Source: Pilatotrama ljubarskyi (Eukaryota > Basidiomycota > Agaricomycetes > Polyporales > Polyporaceae). Taken from it: a DNA stretch of 64,000 nucleotides. The stretch's first letter is position 1; every line of letters begins with the position of its first letter. This document shows positions 14,018 through 24,156 of this stretch, in pieces. The notes under the pieces are model-generated. The model was not told the origin of the DNA. It saw nothing but the letters and a program-made list of their open reading frames with translations, and searched no databases. The DNA is taken from positions 248,001 through 312,000 of the forward strand of contig MU277698.1 in assembly GCA_022385805.1 (NCBI GenBank). Direction: 5' to 3'. The position numbers were made by a program, and so were the translations under genes.

Positions 14018-15259
14018 TTCTCAATCCTGATCATTTCCGCGTGGGGATGCGAAATCATACGCAGAGCAAAGGAGGCGCGTAGGTACCTCACAAAGTACAA
14101 GCGCCTGGAACAGGCCCTCGATGCGTACTATAACGACCCCTCGGCCGGTGCGCGCAGTACCGCGTCGACGAGCAAGCTGAACGCGTTGTTCGACAAGTAC
14201 AAGGGTAAGCCCGCTCCACTCCTTTCCCCTCCTTCCGTCCCCGCTCGCCGTCTCGACGTGAAGGAGTGCATCATACCGATCCACCTGCCCAGACCCAGAC
14301 GGCGACGACATCACCGTGGACGGCACGATCCGGCTGTGCGAGGACCTCGGCGTGAACCCGGAGGACGTCGTGCTGCTCGCGGTCGCGTACGAGCTCAAGT
14401 CGCCCGCGATGGGCCAGTGGACACGCAAAGGCTGGACCGACGGCTGGAAGGCGCTCGGGTGCGTCCCCTCACGTCCCCTTCAACCCCTCCTCTATTGTGT
14501 TGTGCGTGCTGATACGGGAGTAGGGCCGACAACATCCCGGCGATGCAGACCGCGCTCGAGACGCTCCGTCAGCAGATGGCGACGGACACGGACTACTTCC
14601 GGCACGTCTACAATTACACGTTTGAGTTCTCGCGCCCGCCCGGGCAGCGCTCCCTCGGTGCGTTCCCCCCCTCCTTCCCCTCTGTCCTTGGCTTACTCGA
14701 AGTCTGTTGCTCATGTGGATGCGCAGGACTGGACATGGCGCAAGGCTTCTGGGCCCTCCTCATCCCACACGGCCTCTCAGGCGGCGCGCTCGCGCACGTG
14801 CCGTCCACCGTGCAAGACGCAGACGGGGACGAGGTTATGGCGGGGAGTGCGCAGGAGGAGGGGTGGAAAGAGGAGTACACGCAGTGGTGGTTCGAGTTTC
14901 TGGAGAAGAGCGGGGCGAAGGGCGTCAGCAAGGATGTTTGGCAGATGGTGAGCCTCTCTCCCGGTTTTCTTTTCTTTTCCTCTTTTTTTGGCATGGAGGT
15001 TGGAGTGTAATGAGAGGGTGCGAGGCTGGTTCACGCTGGCTGACGGGAGTTGCACGCCCCAGTTCCTTGAGTTCGTGCGGACGATCGACGCGAAGTTCGA
15101 GAAATACGATCCCGAAGGTGTGTACGCCCTCGCCTTCCGTCGGCCTCGTCCGCGATTGATCTCACGGACGTATCATCGCATCGGTCAGCCGCGTGGCCGT
15201 CGACGATCGACGACTTTGTCGAGTACGCGCGGAACAGGCTCGCAGGAAACGCGCAGTAG
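13936..15259 (+). CDS. DCN1: DCN1-like cullin neddylation factor
   Basis: Seven exons: 13936-13979, 14065-14204, 14293-14458, 14524-14657, 14727-14947, 15063-15117 and 15189-15259; all phases close, giving 276 residues. The N-terminus (MDDKIVQFSSVTGAS, then residues with ARRYL and EQALDAYY) is the UBA-like helical bundle of this family. The rest is the PONY/cullin-binding domain: DGTIRLCEDLGVNPEDVV, MGQWTRKGWTDGW, FWALLIPHG, a helix ending SKDVWQM, and the C-terminal block WPSTIDDFVEYAR. Known family role: scaffold E3 activity that stimulates transfer of Nedd8/Rub1 to cullins, acting with Rbx1 and Ubc12. Length is typical. An acidic low-complexity insert (QDADGDEVMAGSAQEEG) sits inside the domain. 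Intron 1 carries a 31-nt poly-C run. Confidence 0.93.
13987..14017. repeat. Poly-C homopolymer (31 nt) in DCN1 intron 1
   Basis: Thirty-one consecutive C residues begin seven bases after the intron 1 donor (GTGAGT at 13980). The intron otherwise looks normal, ending ACGCAG at 14064. The length could be affected by sequencing error. Confidence 0.9.
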
Positions 15260-15810
15260 CCGCATCTCGGCGACCGCAGGAAGACGACGTGCGAGAAGAC
15301 TGACGAATTTGCAGAACATATACACTCTACTCTGTTGGCGTACGACCGAAGTGGACACAGCGACATAGGAGAGGGAAGTGGCTTAGGAAGAACTTGACGC
15401 TCTTGTATCGCAACGCGTGCTGTATTCGCTTGGTATCGATTTCTTTGGCATTGCGCATCGACCCTAAAGGAAGCCGCGGTAGACGGGCTCGCCCGTACCC
15501 CAGGACATCGGTTTCGCTACCCAGCAAAATAAAGACCAGGGGGACACTCCTCGAGCAGCGACGGCCGCCCCTCAAACTGGCAACTCTGTGCTTACCCGCC
15601 TTCTGGAAGTGTTGCGGCTGGCTGACACGACCGTAGGTAAAGCGGCTGCCCGTCCATCGGAAAAGGCGTCGCGCAAGTGGCACCGCGCATCACACACCGG
15701 AGGTCTGGGGCCTGCCGTGAGACCGACCGCAAGCAAACCAGTAGTGAACCAAAGGCTGGTACCCTTCTCTGCAGAGAGGATCAACCAGATTCTTCGAACG
15801 CGTCTGGTGC
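15260..15810. other. Convergent 3' region of DCN1 and POP8-like gene
   Basis: This 551-nt gap separates the DCN1 stop codon from the POP8-like stop codon; the two genes converge. It holds no exon I can support and is presumably the two 3' untranslated regions. Confidence 0.6.
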
Positions 15811-16193
15811 CTATCCCAATGCGTCTGTTCCAAGAAGTGACGGGAGGAAAGACGACTCCTTCACGAGCGACAGGCGTGGACTGGCGGTCGAGGCGACCAC
15901 CGCTGCGAGCAGTTTCGGCGCGTCGCTGCGGTCGCAAGCAGTCTCGTCCATCAGTCTTCTCGCTGGCATTTGCGCGCATACAACAGCTGCACTCACGCTT
16001 CACCAATGCGCACAACGAGTGCGTTGCCAGCGTCGGCGATCCAGAGAACGTCGACGTAGGTATGGGAGGAGACGAGCCCGAAGGACTGGCCGAGCGCGTC
16101 TTGGATGGTCTTCCGCAGTGTGAGGGCGTCGGTGCAGGGCGGGGCGACGGCGAATCGGACGTAGCGGTGCGTGGAGGACAGCCGACGGGGCAT
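15811..16193 (-). CDS. POP8: POP8-like RNase P/MRP protein subunit
   Basis: Two exons on the minus strand, 16193-15997 and 15925-15811, with a 71-nt intron (donor GTGAGT, acceptor CCGCAG), giving 103 residues. The pattern is that of the small Pop8/Rpp14-type subunits: a first strand YVRFAVAPP, then DALTLRKTIQDALGQSFGL, a strand SSHTYVDVLWIADA, VVRIG, and a C-terminal LSLVKESSFLPSLLG. The family binds the RNA of ribonuclease P and MRP, which process tRNA and rRNA precursors in the nucleus and nucleolus. The ATG at 16193 is chosen because the only upstream in-frame candidate is not ATG. It shares a 293-nt divergent promoter with the DHHC gene. Family assignment is by pattern recognition only. 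Confidence 0.75.
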
Positions 16194-16486
16194 TGCGCGC
16201 AGGGACGCGTCCCGGGGAGAACAGTCCAAGGGAGAGAAAGACGGTGGTGTGTTCCGGGGCCAGGAAAGTCAAATGCAAGTTGCCGATCAGCCAATCAGAG
16301 CACGGCGCTCCCCGGGCGCCTAACCACTGCTGTGCCGGGGAGATGATCTCATCTGCCCGCACTCCGCCACCAGCTCACAGCAGTTCACGCATTCGTCCCG
16401 GCGTTGCTTCTCTCCACCTCCTCTCTTCTCGCTCGCCTTCGGATACCCATACCCTATCACTCTCTTTCCCTTTGGAAGGATTGTCT
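16194..16486. promoter_or_regulatory. Divergent promoter, POP8-like / DHHC genes
   Basis: The two ATGs are 293 nt apart and point away from each other. The interval contains a CCAAT box at 16291-16295 and, on the side of the DHHC gene, a pyrimidine-rich leader (about 16400-16480). No TATA box is seen for either gene. Confidence 0.65.
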
Positions 16487-18744
16487 ATGGCACCCAATGG
16501 AACCGCAAAGCAGCAACCAGAGGGCAAGTGCTGCGGCGTCGTCCAAGAGGCACGCGAGAAGAGCGCAGCACGAAGAGAAAAGCCCCAGCCGTGGATCGTT
16601 CGCAAGCTCACCATATTCATTACCATCGGCATCCTCGTGTATGCGTTCTACGTGTATATTGCAAGGTTTTGCGTGCCTATGATTAGGCGAGACCCGGCCG
16701 CATTGGGTGGGAGGGGTATGGGAAGTGAGTGCTCTTGGGAGTTCGCGAGGAAGAGCGGTGGCTGACGGGCGTTCGGTCTGTTGCGTGTAGTTGGCTTCTT
16801 GGTAGTGTTTTGTATATTGGGTCTTATGACGATATGGTCATACGAAAAGGTGCGCGTCCAAAGTCGTTCTCGTTTGCGGTCGTACTGCGTGGATTATTGG
16901 TGGAGAAATGTATGAGGACTTCTTCCCCGCGCATGACTCTGACTGCGTCAGGACTGCCCACCCAGACGAACGCAAAGAGAGACGATCTCCACTTGGCTGC
17001 TGCTATGTATCACTCATGTATTGACCACATCCGTTCGGCGTAGGTTGTCCTCACTTCCCCAGGGTACGCAAAACACGTACGTACAATGAGTCCCACGGAT
17101 CTCACTCCTCCCTAAACGCGCATTCTCTCTGTAGTATGTGCAGAAGTCCCCACCACCCGTCATTAAGAACGCCCTGCCCACCTGGTGGGACACCGAGAGC
17201 GAAGCCGAGCTCGCAGCAGCACGATACCAAGCCTCCCAGCCCCCGCCACCGCCAGCCCAATCTGAACCGAAGACCGACCCTTCGAGGAGCCACTCGCAAG
17301 GCCAATCCGAGCCCAGACCGCACGGAGAGCGGAAGGGGAGCACCAACTCGAGACGCAAAGCGTCGCAGAACGGTCCGTCCCCACAGAGCCCGACAGATGG
17401 CCCGGCGTCAGGGATTACTCACCAAATTGGCAGGACAACCATCGTCTCCCAGAGACGAGAACGCCGGCATTACGGACGCCCTCCCACCCGTTGCGAACGC
17501 ACGCGCCAAAGCCACCGCGGAAAAGGGTCCCGCTGCCCGTCCCGAACGTCCCGAGCACCCGCGGTCGCCCTCCAACCCAGAAAGCGCACCGCAGCCCATC
17601 CCGAACGGGCATGCAGGCTCTCAGCCAGAACCCCTCCCCGGGACCGTCGGCGAACCGAAACCGATGATGTACACGCGCAAGCCACCGACGACGCCTATAT
17701 TGTTGCCGGAGTATCGGTACTGTCATAAAGACGGGTTCTTGAAGCCTATGAGGGCGCATCACTGTCGTGCGTGTGGAACGGTGCGTATTCCCCTCTGACC
17801 CTTGTAGGCAGGATATGGGCGTGCTGACGGTTTGGGGCTGTTGGGATAGTGCGTGCTGAAATACGACCACCACTGTCCGTGGATTGGACAGTGCGTCGGC
17901 GCGCGCAACCATCGAGTGAGTCCTCCCGCCCTCTCGTACCAATGCCGCTTGATGGTATGAGTACTCAGCTGAATGGGCTGCCTCGTAGTTCTTCCTGATC
18001 TTCGTCTTCTGGGCTCTGTGGTTCGGCGCGTGGGTCTTCGGGACGCTCGTCGGACTCAACGCGCGCGCAGCATCGCGGCGGCCGTCCTTCGACATCGACG
18101 GGCAGCACGTCGGGATCATGGTCCTGTCAGTACCTCACTGCCTTCCCTCCTCTCTCCGTATCCGTCTTCCTATCTTTGCGTATGCTCATTGATTCCCACG
18201 CGTAGGGCCGGCATATTCGTGATCTTCACCGTGGCGCTCCTCGCGACACACATCGACCTCATGTGCGCGGCGCAGTCGACCGTCGAGTCGCTCAGCGTGC
18301 GCCGCATGCGCGAGCGCGAGGACCGCGTGCTCAAGCGCCTGCATCCGTGGTGGGACGTCCGGTGCGTCAGCTACAGTTCTGCCCGGATCTTAGTGCGTCG
18401 GGAAAACTGACCAGCGGAGCTGGGAATTGCAGGGGCAAACGCAAGACGCGCAAGGAGTGGGACGCGGAGTGGGGCCGCGTCGGCAAGGAAGGCAATCCCT
18501 GGTGGTTGGGCAGCGCGCGCAGGAACTGGGAGGCGACGATGGGCGACAAGGCGTGGATGTGGTTCCGTGAGTCCTCCCGTCTGTGCGTCTGCTATGGGGA
18601 AAACGTGCTCACTGAACGGGGCGTGGGCGGGCAGTGCCGATCGGGAAGAGCCCAGACGACGGGCTGAGCTACGAGCTGAACCCGAGGTTCGACAGCGAGG
18701 GCCGGTGGAGGCCGAGGAGGGAGTGGCCGCGGGAGCTGCAGTGA
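16487..18744 (+). CDS. DHHC-type protein S-palmitoyltransferase
   Basis: Ten exons: 16487-16724, 16791-16849, 17044-17076, 17135-17406, 17453-17780, 17850-17915, 17989-18125, 18206-18361, 18433-18566 and 18635-18744, giving 510 residues. Four membrane helices fit the family: [52 protein letters not shown] and [15 protein letters not shown]. The cysteine-rich domain (CHKDGF...HHCRAC...[21 protein letters not shown]) has the catalytic DHHC at about residues 316-319. The C-terminal [19 protein letters not shown] resembles Pfa3-type enzymes. The known reaction is transfer of palmitate from palmitoyl-CoA to protein cysteines at Golgi or vacuole membranes. A long Pro/Ser/Arg-rich loop (about residues 125-270) precedes the catalytic domain. 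The 46-nt intron inside it (17407-17452, weak donor GTCAGG) is needed to join the frames and is the least certain part. Confidence 0.9.
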
Positions 18745-19015
18745 GGCGGCAGCTTGGATGTCAGCCTGTCGCTCTAGCTGGGGCAGCGGTGTAGCATTTG
18801 TCATGACTGGAACGACTACTCTACGAGATGGCTAGTGTCTAATACAATCTGGCGCTGTGTGTATGATCTTGGAATGTGTTCGTCCCGTTCGCTTGCTCGC
18901 TGCGGACGCAATGCCCGCTCTGCTGTGTTATTATATTATACAATCTTACTTCTTACTTCTACTCTGCGTGCGAGTTCGTCATCGTCGGTCGCAGCCTGCA
19001 CGAACGCGGCCGCAT

Positions 19016-20584
19016 CTACGTCGCAGGCTGCAGCTCCGCCGCCCTCTTCAACTCCCTCACCTCCTCCCGCGTCAAGTTCCACCTCTCCGCCAAGCCCTCC
19101 TCCCCGCCCTCCCTCCTCTCCCTCTCCTCCAAGAACCCCTTCAACCTCCTGCCCTCCTCCTCAGGGAGCGCACGGCCGCACGCCGTCGCGTACGTGTGCA
19201 GGCTCCGGAGCACCTTCTCCTCAAAGTCCGCGTCGCCCTCCCCGTCCGCACCGTGCTCGCCGTCGGGCCCGTGCGGGACGGGGGACGCGAGCGCGCCGAC
19301 GAGCGTGCCGAGCAGCCCGTCATGTTCGAGCGCGTGCACCGTAGGCCCGGACGTCGAGATCGACGAGGGGTCGGAAACCATGGACGCGTGCGAGTTCGGG
19401 TGCACGGTTTGCGGCGGCGGGACGGTGAGTGCGGGTCCTCCTGTGGTTTGGGGCTGGGCTTGAGGTTGAGGTTGGGTGGATGAAGAGGGGTTGAGGGAGT
19501 CGCTGGACGGGTGGAGCGTCACGGCTTGCGATTGGGGTGCGGAGAGGGCCGCGGGAGCCGTCGTAGGGAGTGCAGTGGGTTCGGGGGACGTGGTGGGGAC
19601 CGCCTCGGGGTTCGGCGCCGTACTAGGGATCGCCTCAGGGTCCGGGGCGGCCGACGGGATGGCCGCAGGGTCAGGCGCGGTCGTCGGCGCGGCGGCAGAC
19701 ACAGGCTCCCCAGCGGCGATCAAGCCCTCCGTAGACGTCGGGACCCGCAGCGGCTGCTGCACGTTCGCCGGGCGCTCCTGCTGCGCCTCAGAAGGCTGGC
19801 CGGTGGGGATGAGGAGGGTGTTGAGGAGGAACGCGACCTTGCGCCGGACGGTGATGTCCGAGTCCTGGAGGGCGTCGCGGAGGACGGCCCAACCGCCGGC
19901 GTCGGCCATCTGGCGGACCGCGGCGGCGTTGTGCTTGAGCAGACCGGAGAGCGCGTAGACGGCCTTGGCGCGCGTCTTGCCGGAGCGTACGGTCGGCGAG
20001 AGGAAGGAGAGGAGGGTGCGTAGGGGGGAGAGCGCGAGGTACTAGAAAGCGAGTGGAAGGTCAGTAGGGGGATGAAGGAAGGGAGGTGGATGGAACGTAC
20101 GGAATGCTGGGCGGCGGGGTTGTTCTGCACGGCTGTGCCGAGAATCCAGAGAACTTGTTTCTGGATCTCTTCGGAGGAGGAGGGGTTGATGAGCAGCGAG
20201 TGCAGAGGCTCCCACATGTTCAGCTTCTCCATGTCTGCGAAGTCTAGTCAGCAAAAGCTAACTCCTTTGCATAAGTGATGTCTACGCACTGTTGGCATTG
20301 TCAATTTGCTCGATGAGCTGAAACGTTCTCGTCGGCGAACTGCTTTCCGCGATGAAGTAAGCATAACTCACCATCTCGAAGTTGTCCAATGCCTGCAGCC
20401 TGTCATCCTCATCCTTGCTTTCGTCTACGGCGATGGCAAGCGCCTCCTTCATGAGCTCTGAATCCGGCTTTCCCAGTATCATGTCTATGATCGCCGGATC
20501 GAGGTCTGAGCGTGGCTGCGGCGGGGGCTGGTTTGGGTCGCGAGGACCGGAGTTTGCGATACTCCAGCGCAAGAGGTTCTCCAT
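19016..20584 (-). CDS. FES1: Hsp70 nucleotide exchange factor Fes1/HspBP1
   Basis: Four exons on the minus strand: 20584-20372, 20317-20290, 20234-20101 and 20041-19016, giving 466 residues. The N-terminus MENLLRWSIANSG, then LIEQIDNANNMEKLNMWEPL, KQVLWILGTAVQNNP, AKAVYALSGLLKHN and VRRKVAFLLNTLL are the armadillo-like repeats of Fes1/HspBP1. Known role: the protein binds the Hsp70 nucleotide-binding domain in the cytosol and releases ADP so that misfolded proteins can be handed on for degradation. Between the armadillo core and a C-terminal helical piece (LRSLHTYATACGRAL) lies a long low-complexity insert with a 10-residue repeat (about residues 246-285), making the protein much longer than yeast Fes1. 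Intron 1 (54 nt) keeps the frame open if retained. Confidence 0.93.
19562..19681 (-). repeat. 30-nt coding minisatellite in FES1
   Basis: Four imperfect copies of a 10-residue unit are read in the FES1 frame: TAPDPAAIPS, AAPDPEAIPS, TAPNPEAVPT and TSPEPTALPT, followed by a degenerate fifth. It sits in the disordered insert of the protein and is a likely site of length variation between strains. Confidence 0.85.
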
Positions 20585-21712
20585 GTCTGCGTGTATGTCG
20601 ATGTCGGATTGTCGAGTGCGGGTATGCTAGCGATACAAGCGATGCAGAGTGCAGAGATATGCTACAGATGGTTGTAGAGCAGAGAGAGCAGAAACAGAGG
20701 CGGAGAGTGGATGGAGTATATGTAGTCAGATATTCCGTACGCTGCGAGAAGACGCGAGAAGGTTTCCGCACCGCGACGCGTCGATGCGATCGATCAGCCA
20801 CACCCGCGTCGCGTTTCGCGCGGAGCACGGCGGAGTTCAGACTCGCCCATGTATACGCGCGCGACGCGTCAAACTTTTCCGTCGACGTCGTCCACGGCGT
20901 CGGCGAGGCTCTGAACTGGTGAGTGCCTTGTCCGACTGTTCCTTCATGATGATACACACATCATACCATACAAAACCCACCGAACCTACGTGTGGACAAC
21001 TTTGTTCAGTTTCAGCCTTGGCTGACCATTCAATTTTCGCTCGTCGTCCTTGACGCGTTACTGACGATCGCTCTCCGTCAGGCTTGACATACGTATACGG
21101 CTATTCGGCGCTTTCATCATGTGAGTACGAGTTCTGTTGCACATAGCCCAACTCTTTGGATGAAATTCTTTCGATGGGCGGACACGAACGCCCCCGGCCT
21201 ACACCAAAGTCTCCCAGTGTACAAAGCGGAGATGGGTTCGGGGGCCTGCTGAAACGCATCGAGTACCTGATTATGCACATCCTTTTCGACGTCTTCAAGG
21301 ATGGTTTGACTGACTGCTTGGTCTACCTCTAGGTTCACCTCATCTGTCGTCACCGTCCTTACTTTGTATCGCGTGTCTTTGATCATGTACGGTATTCAAT
21401 AGCCACGGATGTAGTCGCAATATACGTATTCCTATGCATCTTCCCATGTCGCGTATGACGATGAACTGCGTGAATTGTGGGCGATCCGACGCGATCCCCT
21501 GACGCGATCCGCGAGCACCTTATCCCGAGCGCCCTCCGCGCCATCTCTCTTCTCTCGCCGTGACCACCGCGTCAGGCTCTCCCGATTCTCGACACGCATA
21601 CATCTCCCGTTCTCTCCCACCGGCGCACAGCAGCGAACCCATGACTGGCCTCGAAGCAAACCATCGCCGCACTTGACCTCATTCATACATTCCTTGACTT
21701 GACTTGACTCTG
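20585..21712. other. Intergenic, FES1 and membrane-protein promoters
   Basis: The two flanking genes diverge, so this 1.1-kb stretch should hold both promoters; 21,520-21,700 is pyrimidine-rich before the plus-strand ATG. A minus-strand open frame at 21117-21386 (90 codons) is acidic and protein-like in its first half (residues VNLEVDQAVSQTILEDVEKD), but no splice partners or known domain could be found. Confidence 0.5.
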
Positions 21713-23695
21713 ATGGGCCTCGCCGGACGCATTATCACCGCCGCTGCAGCCGCTGCGGCCCCAGTCGTACGCGGACAACTCCACCGGACGCACTCAGGAG
21801 AGGACCCGGAGGACCGCGCGCACGTCGCCGCTCTCGCCGCCAGTGGACTGCCTCACCACGACGATCCGCATCGTGACTTCCATCACGACGAAGAGGAGCA
21901 GGGAGAGGAGATGGCGCGAAGACCACTTCTCGGCGCCGACCACTCGAGACAAGGCTCCGGATATGGTCCCAATGCCGCTGCGAGCTCGTATACCCCCGTG
22001 CAGTCGTACGGAACCATATTGAATGAGGGATCCGGGAGCCTGCGCGCTAGCCCGGAGAGGTACAGGAGAGACAGCTGGTTGGATCGGGTGCCGGAGGAGG
22101 TGGCTGTAGACGAGAATGCTCAGGATGCTGGGAGGGATGAGGAGAGCGATGAGTGGGATTTGGCAGAGTATGGGTATTACAGCGGTGAGTGCTCATTATT
22201 GCGGTTCCTTCGGGTGTGGCTGGATGGTGGTGCCATGCTTGTCCGTGCGCACCCCGGAGCTACCGCTGTGACCAGTTGCGTTGACTGTGCAACATGTCCG
22301 GCGCATGCGATATGCGGTAATGCTCAGCGCAGTAGGATGAAGTTGTGTGCACATCTCCAAGAGGTCACCCCCAGCCTTTGGGTTCCTGGGTGTGCTCAGC
22401 AGAGCATGGTCAAGTCCGCTCAGCTGGATGCGATGCTCATACCTCACCGCCCCAGGTTCGTACAAACGCAAAGTGGCCATCTACGGTCTGGTCCCTCTGA
22501 CGTGCATCGTCGCCTTTCTCCTCCTCGCCAACCTCATCCGATGGATCTGGCCACCGCGCTACACCCCTCCTTCCACCCTCCCGCGCTCCTTCCCCCAGCC
22601 GCTCCCCGAAGTCCTCCTCTCCGCCGGCTTCTTCAGCCTCACGCACGCCCTCCGCGTCCCGCTCTACAACCTCGCCTCCCTCCTGTTCCCGCCCATCTGG
22701 GACACGCTCGTCTTCAACACCCTGTACGTGCTCCTCAGCCACGTCCTCCGCCTCGCTGCGCTCGCGCTCCTCCGCGTGCGCCACGAGATGGTGTACCCGC
22801 TCCCGACGTGGCGCGACCCCGCGTTCACGACCGCGTGGTGGCTGGCGCTCGGGTGGGCCGTCGCGGACGCGGCGACGAGCGTCGCGCAGGGATACCGCCA
22901 GCTCGCGTTGTATAGGAGCGTGATGGTGCCCGTGGAGCGCGTGCAGGCGATCCTCGCGGCGTCGAAGGCGCAGGCTGGGGGTGCGGGGACGGGTTCGAGT
23001 GGGACGAGAAGCGCGAGTGGGGCTGGGAGTAGAGAGTATATGCCGCTAAGTCCGCGGAGCGAGCGCGACGGGGTTGGTGCGGAGCAAGCTGCGCACGGAC
23101 ATGCAAATGCAAATGCAAATGGGAGCGGAAGGCAGGAGCAAGGGCAAGGGCACGAAGAGGGAAGGAGGGGGAAGAATGCGCAGGAGCCGATAAGCTTGGA
23201 GGAGGCCGTGCGGATGGCCGTCGACCAAGACGTGGAGCAGCTCATTCACTTGCAAGAGCGAGAGGAGCTCGAGGAGGTGTACGGGATTCCCGTGATCGTG
23301 AGTGCAGCTCGCTTTTGGACATCCCGTGCATCCAGAGCTGATCACATCCCCCTGCGTCGACGTACGCGACTCCGCAGTACATACCCGTCTTCGTGCCCTG
23401 CCTGCAGCGCATCGACTCGTTCCTGTTCTCGCTCGGGTTCACGCTCATCCTGTCATGGGCGTACCTCCGCTCGCCGCTGTCGTTCCCTGCGGACTACGAC
23501 CCGCCGCCGATCTACTCGAACCACGCATTGAGCATCGCCTTCCCTGTCGTCGTTCTCGCTCATTTGTTCTTGTTGCTGCTGCATTCACCGCCGATCCTGC
23601 CGCGGATCGGCGTACATACGACGGCGTATGTCGGGTTGCTTGTCGGGTTGGGAGGCTTCTTCACTGGCCTCGGCCTCTGGGGCGCGCTCTCATGA
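21713..23695 (+). CDS. Fungal multi-pass membrane protein, unknown role
   Basis: Three exons, 21713-22184, 22456-23297 and 23378-23695, giving 543 residues. The start is the ATG after a CT-rich leader. Residues 1-157 are acidic, His-rich and presumably cytosolic (MARRPLLGADHS, ESDEWDLAEYGYYS). Exon 2 opens with a helix (VAIYGLVPLTCIVAFLLLA) and three or four more (LLSAGFFSLTHALRVPLY, LVFNTLYVLLSHVLRLAAL, TTAWWLALGWAVADAATSV), then a low-complexity loop with an Ala-Asn repeat and acidic coil-like residues (VEQLIHLQEREELEEVYG). Exon 3 adds three helices (SFLFSLGFTLILSWAYL, IAFPVVVLAHLFLLLLH, YVGLLVGLGGFFTGLGL). The first intron is 271 nt, long for this genome. I do not recognise a named family. 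Confidence 0.85.
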
Positions 23696-24156
23696 TCTAC
23701 GGTGTTCCAGATATCTATCGCAGACACGATCCTCTTGATTCCCCCGCATTCTTGGTTACTTACACTCTCTGTCGGACTTAGATCCGTTGCTCTACATGTA
23801 GTACCGTTGCACAGCTTTCAGACCAAGCACTATCTGCCTGGAATGTTTGTGTGGTTCCGTGCTGCCGTCCGCGCGCTGAAACCAAACAGTCAATCTCGAG
23901 TGGAAGGAGGACGGATCTCGCGTAGGTTTAGAGTTGGTTGCAAGATTGATGCATATGCGGTGGGCCCGCTGGATTACATATGTGTTGCGCGGCGAGTCGC
24001 GACGCAACATTCAATATTCAATATTCAGATCTGACTGCTTGTGGACCTGTGTGGAGTCTCAAAGCCCTCATAAAGCCACAACTCGACGCTCGCTCGCCCC
24101 TTGCTCCCCCTCATCTCCCTCTTCCTCCACCGCTGCGCCCGCTCCCCGGCGGGTAG
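23696..24156. other. Intergenic; start of next gene should lie here
   Basis: The 5' exon and start codon of the downstream membrane protein must lie in or near this stretch but were not identified. A short AT-rich repeat (three copies of CAATATT-like units, about 24,006-24,028) is present. Confidence 0.5.

Noticed and set aside
21117..21386. Acidic 90-codon minus-strand frame
   Set aside because: Part of it reads like protein, but no start context, partner exon or domain supports a gene.
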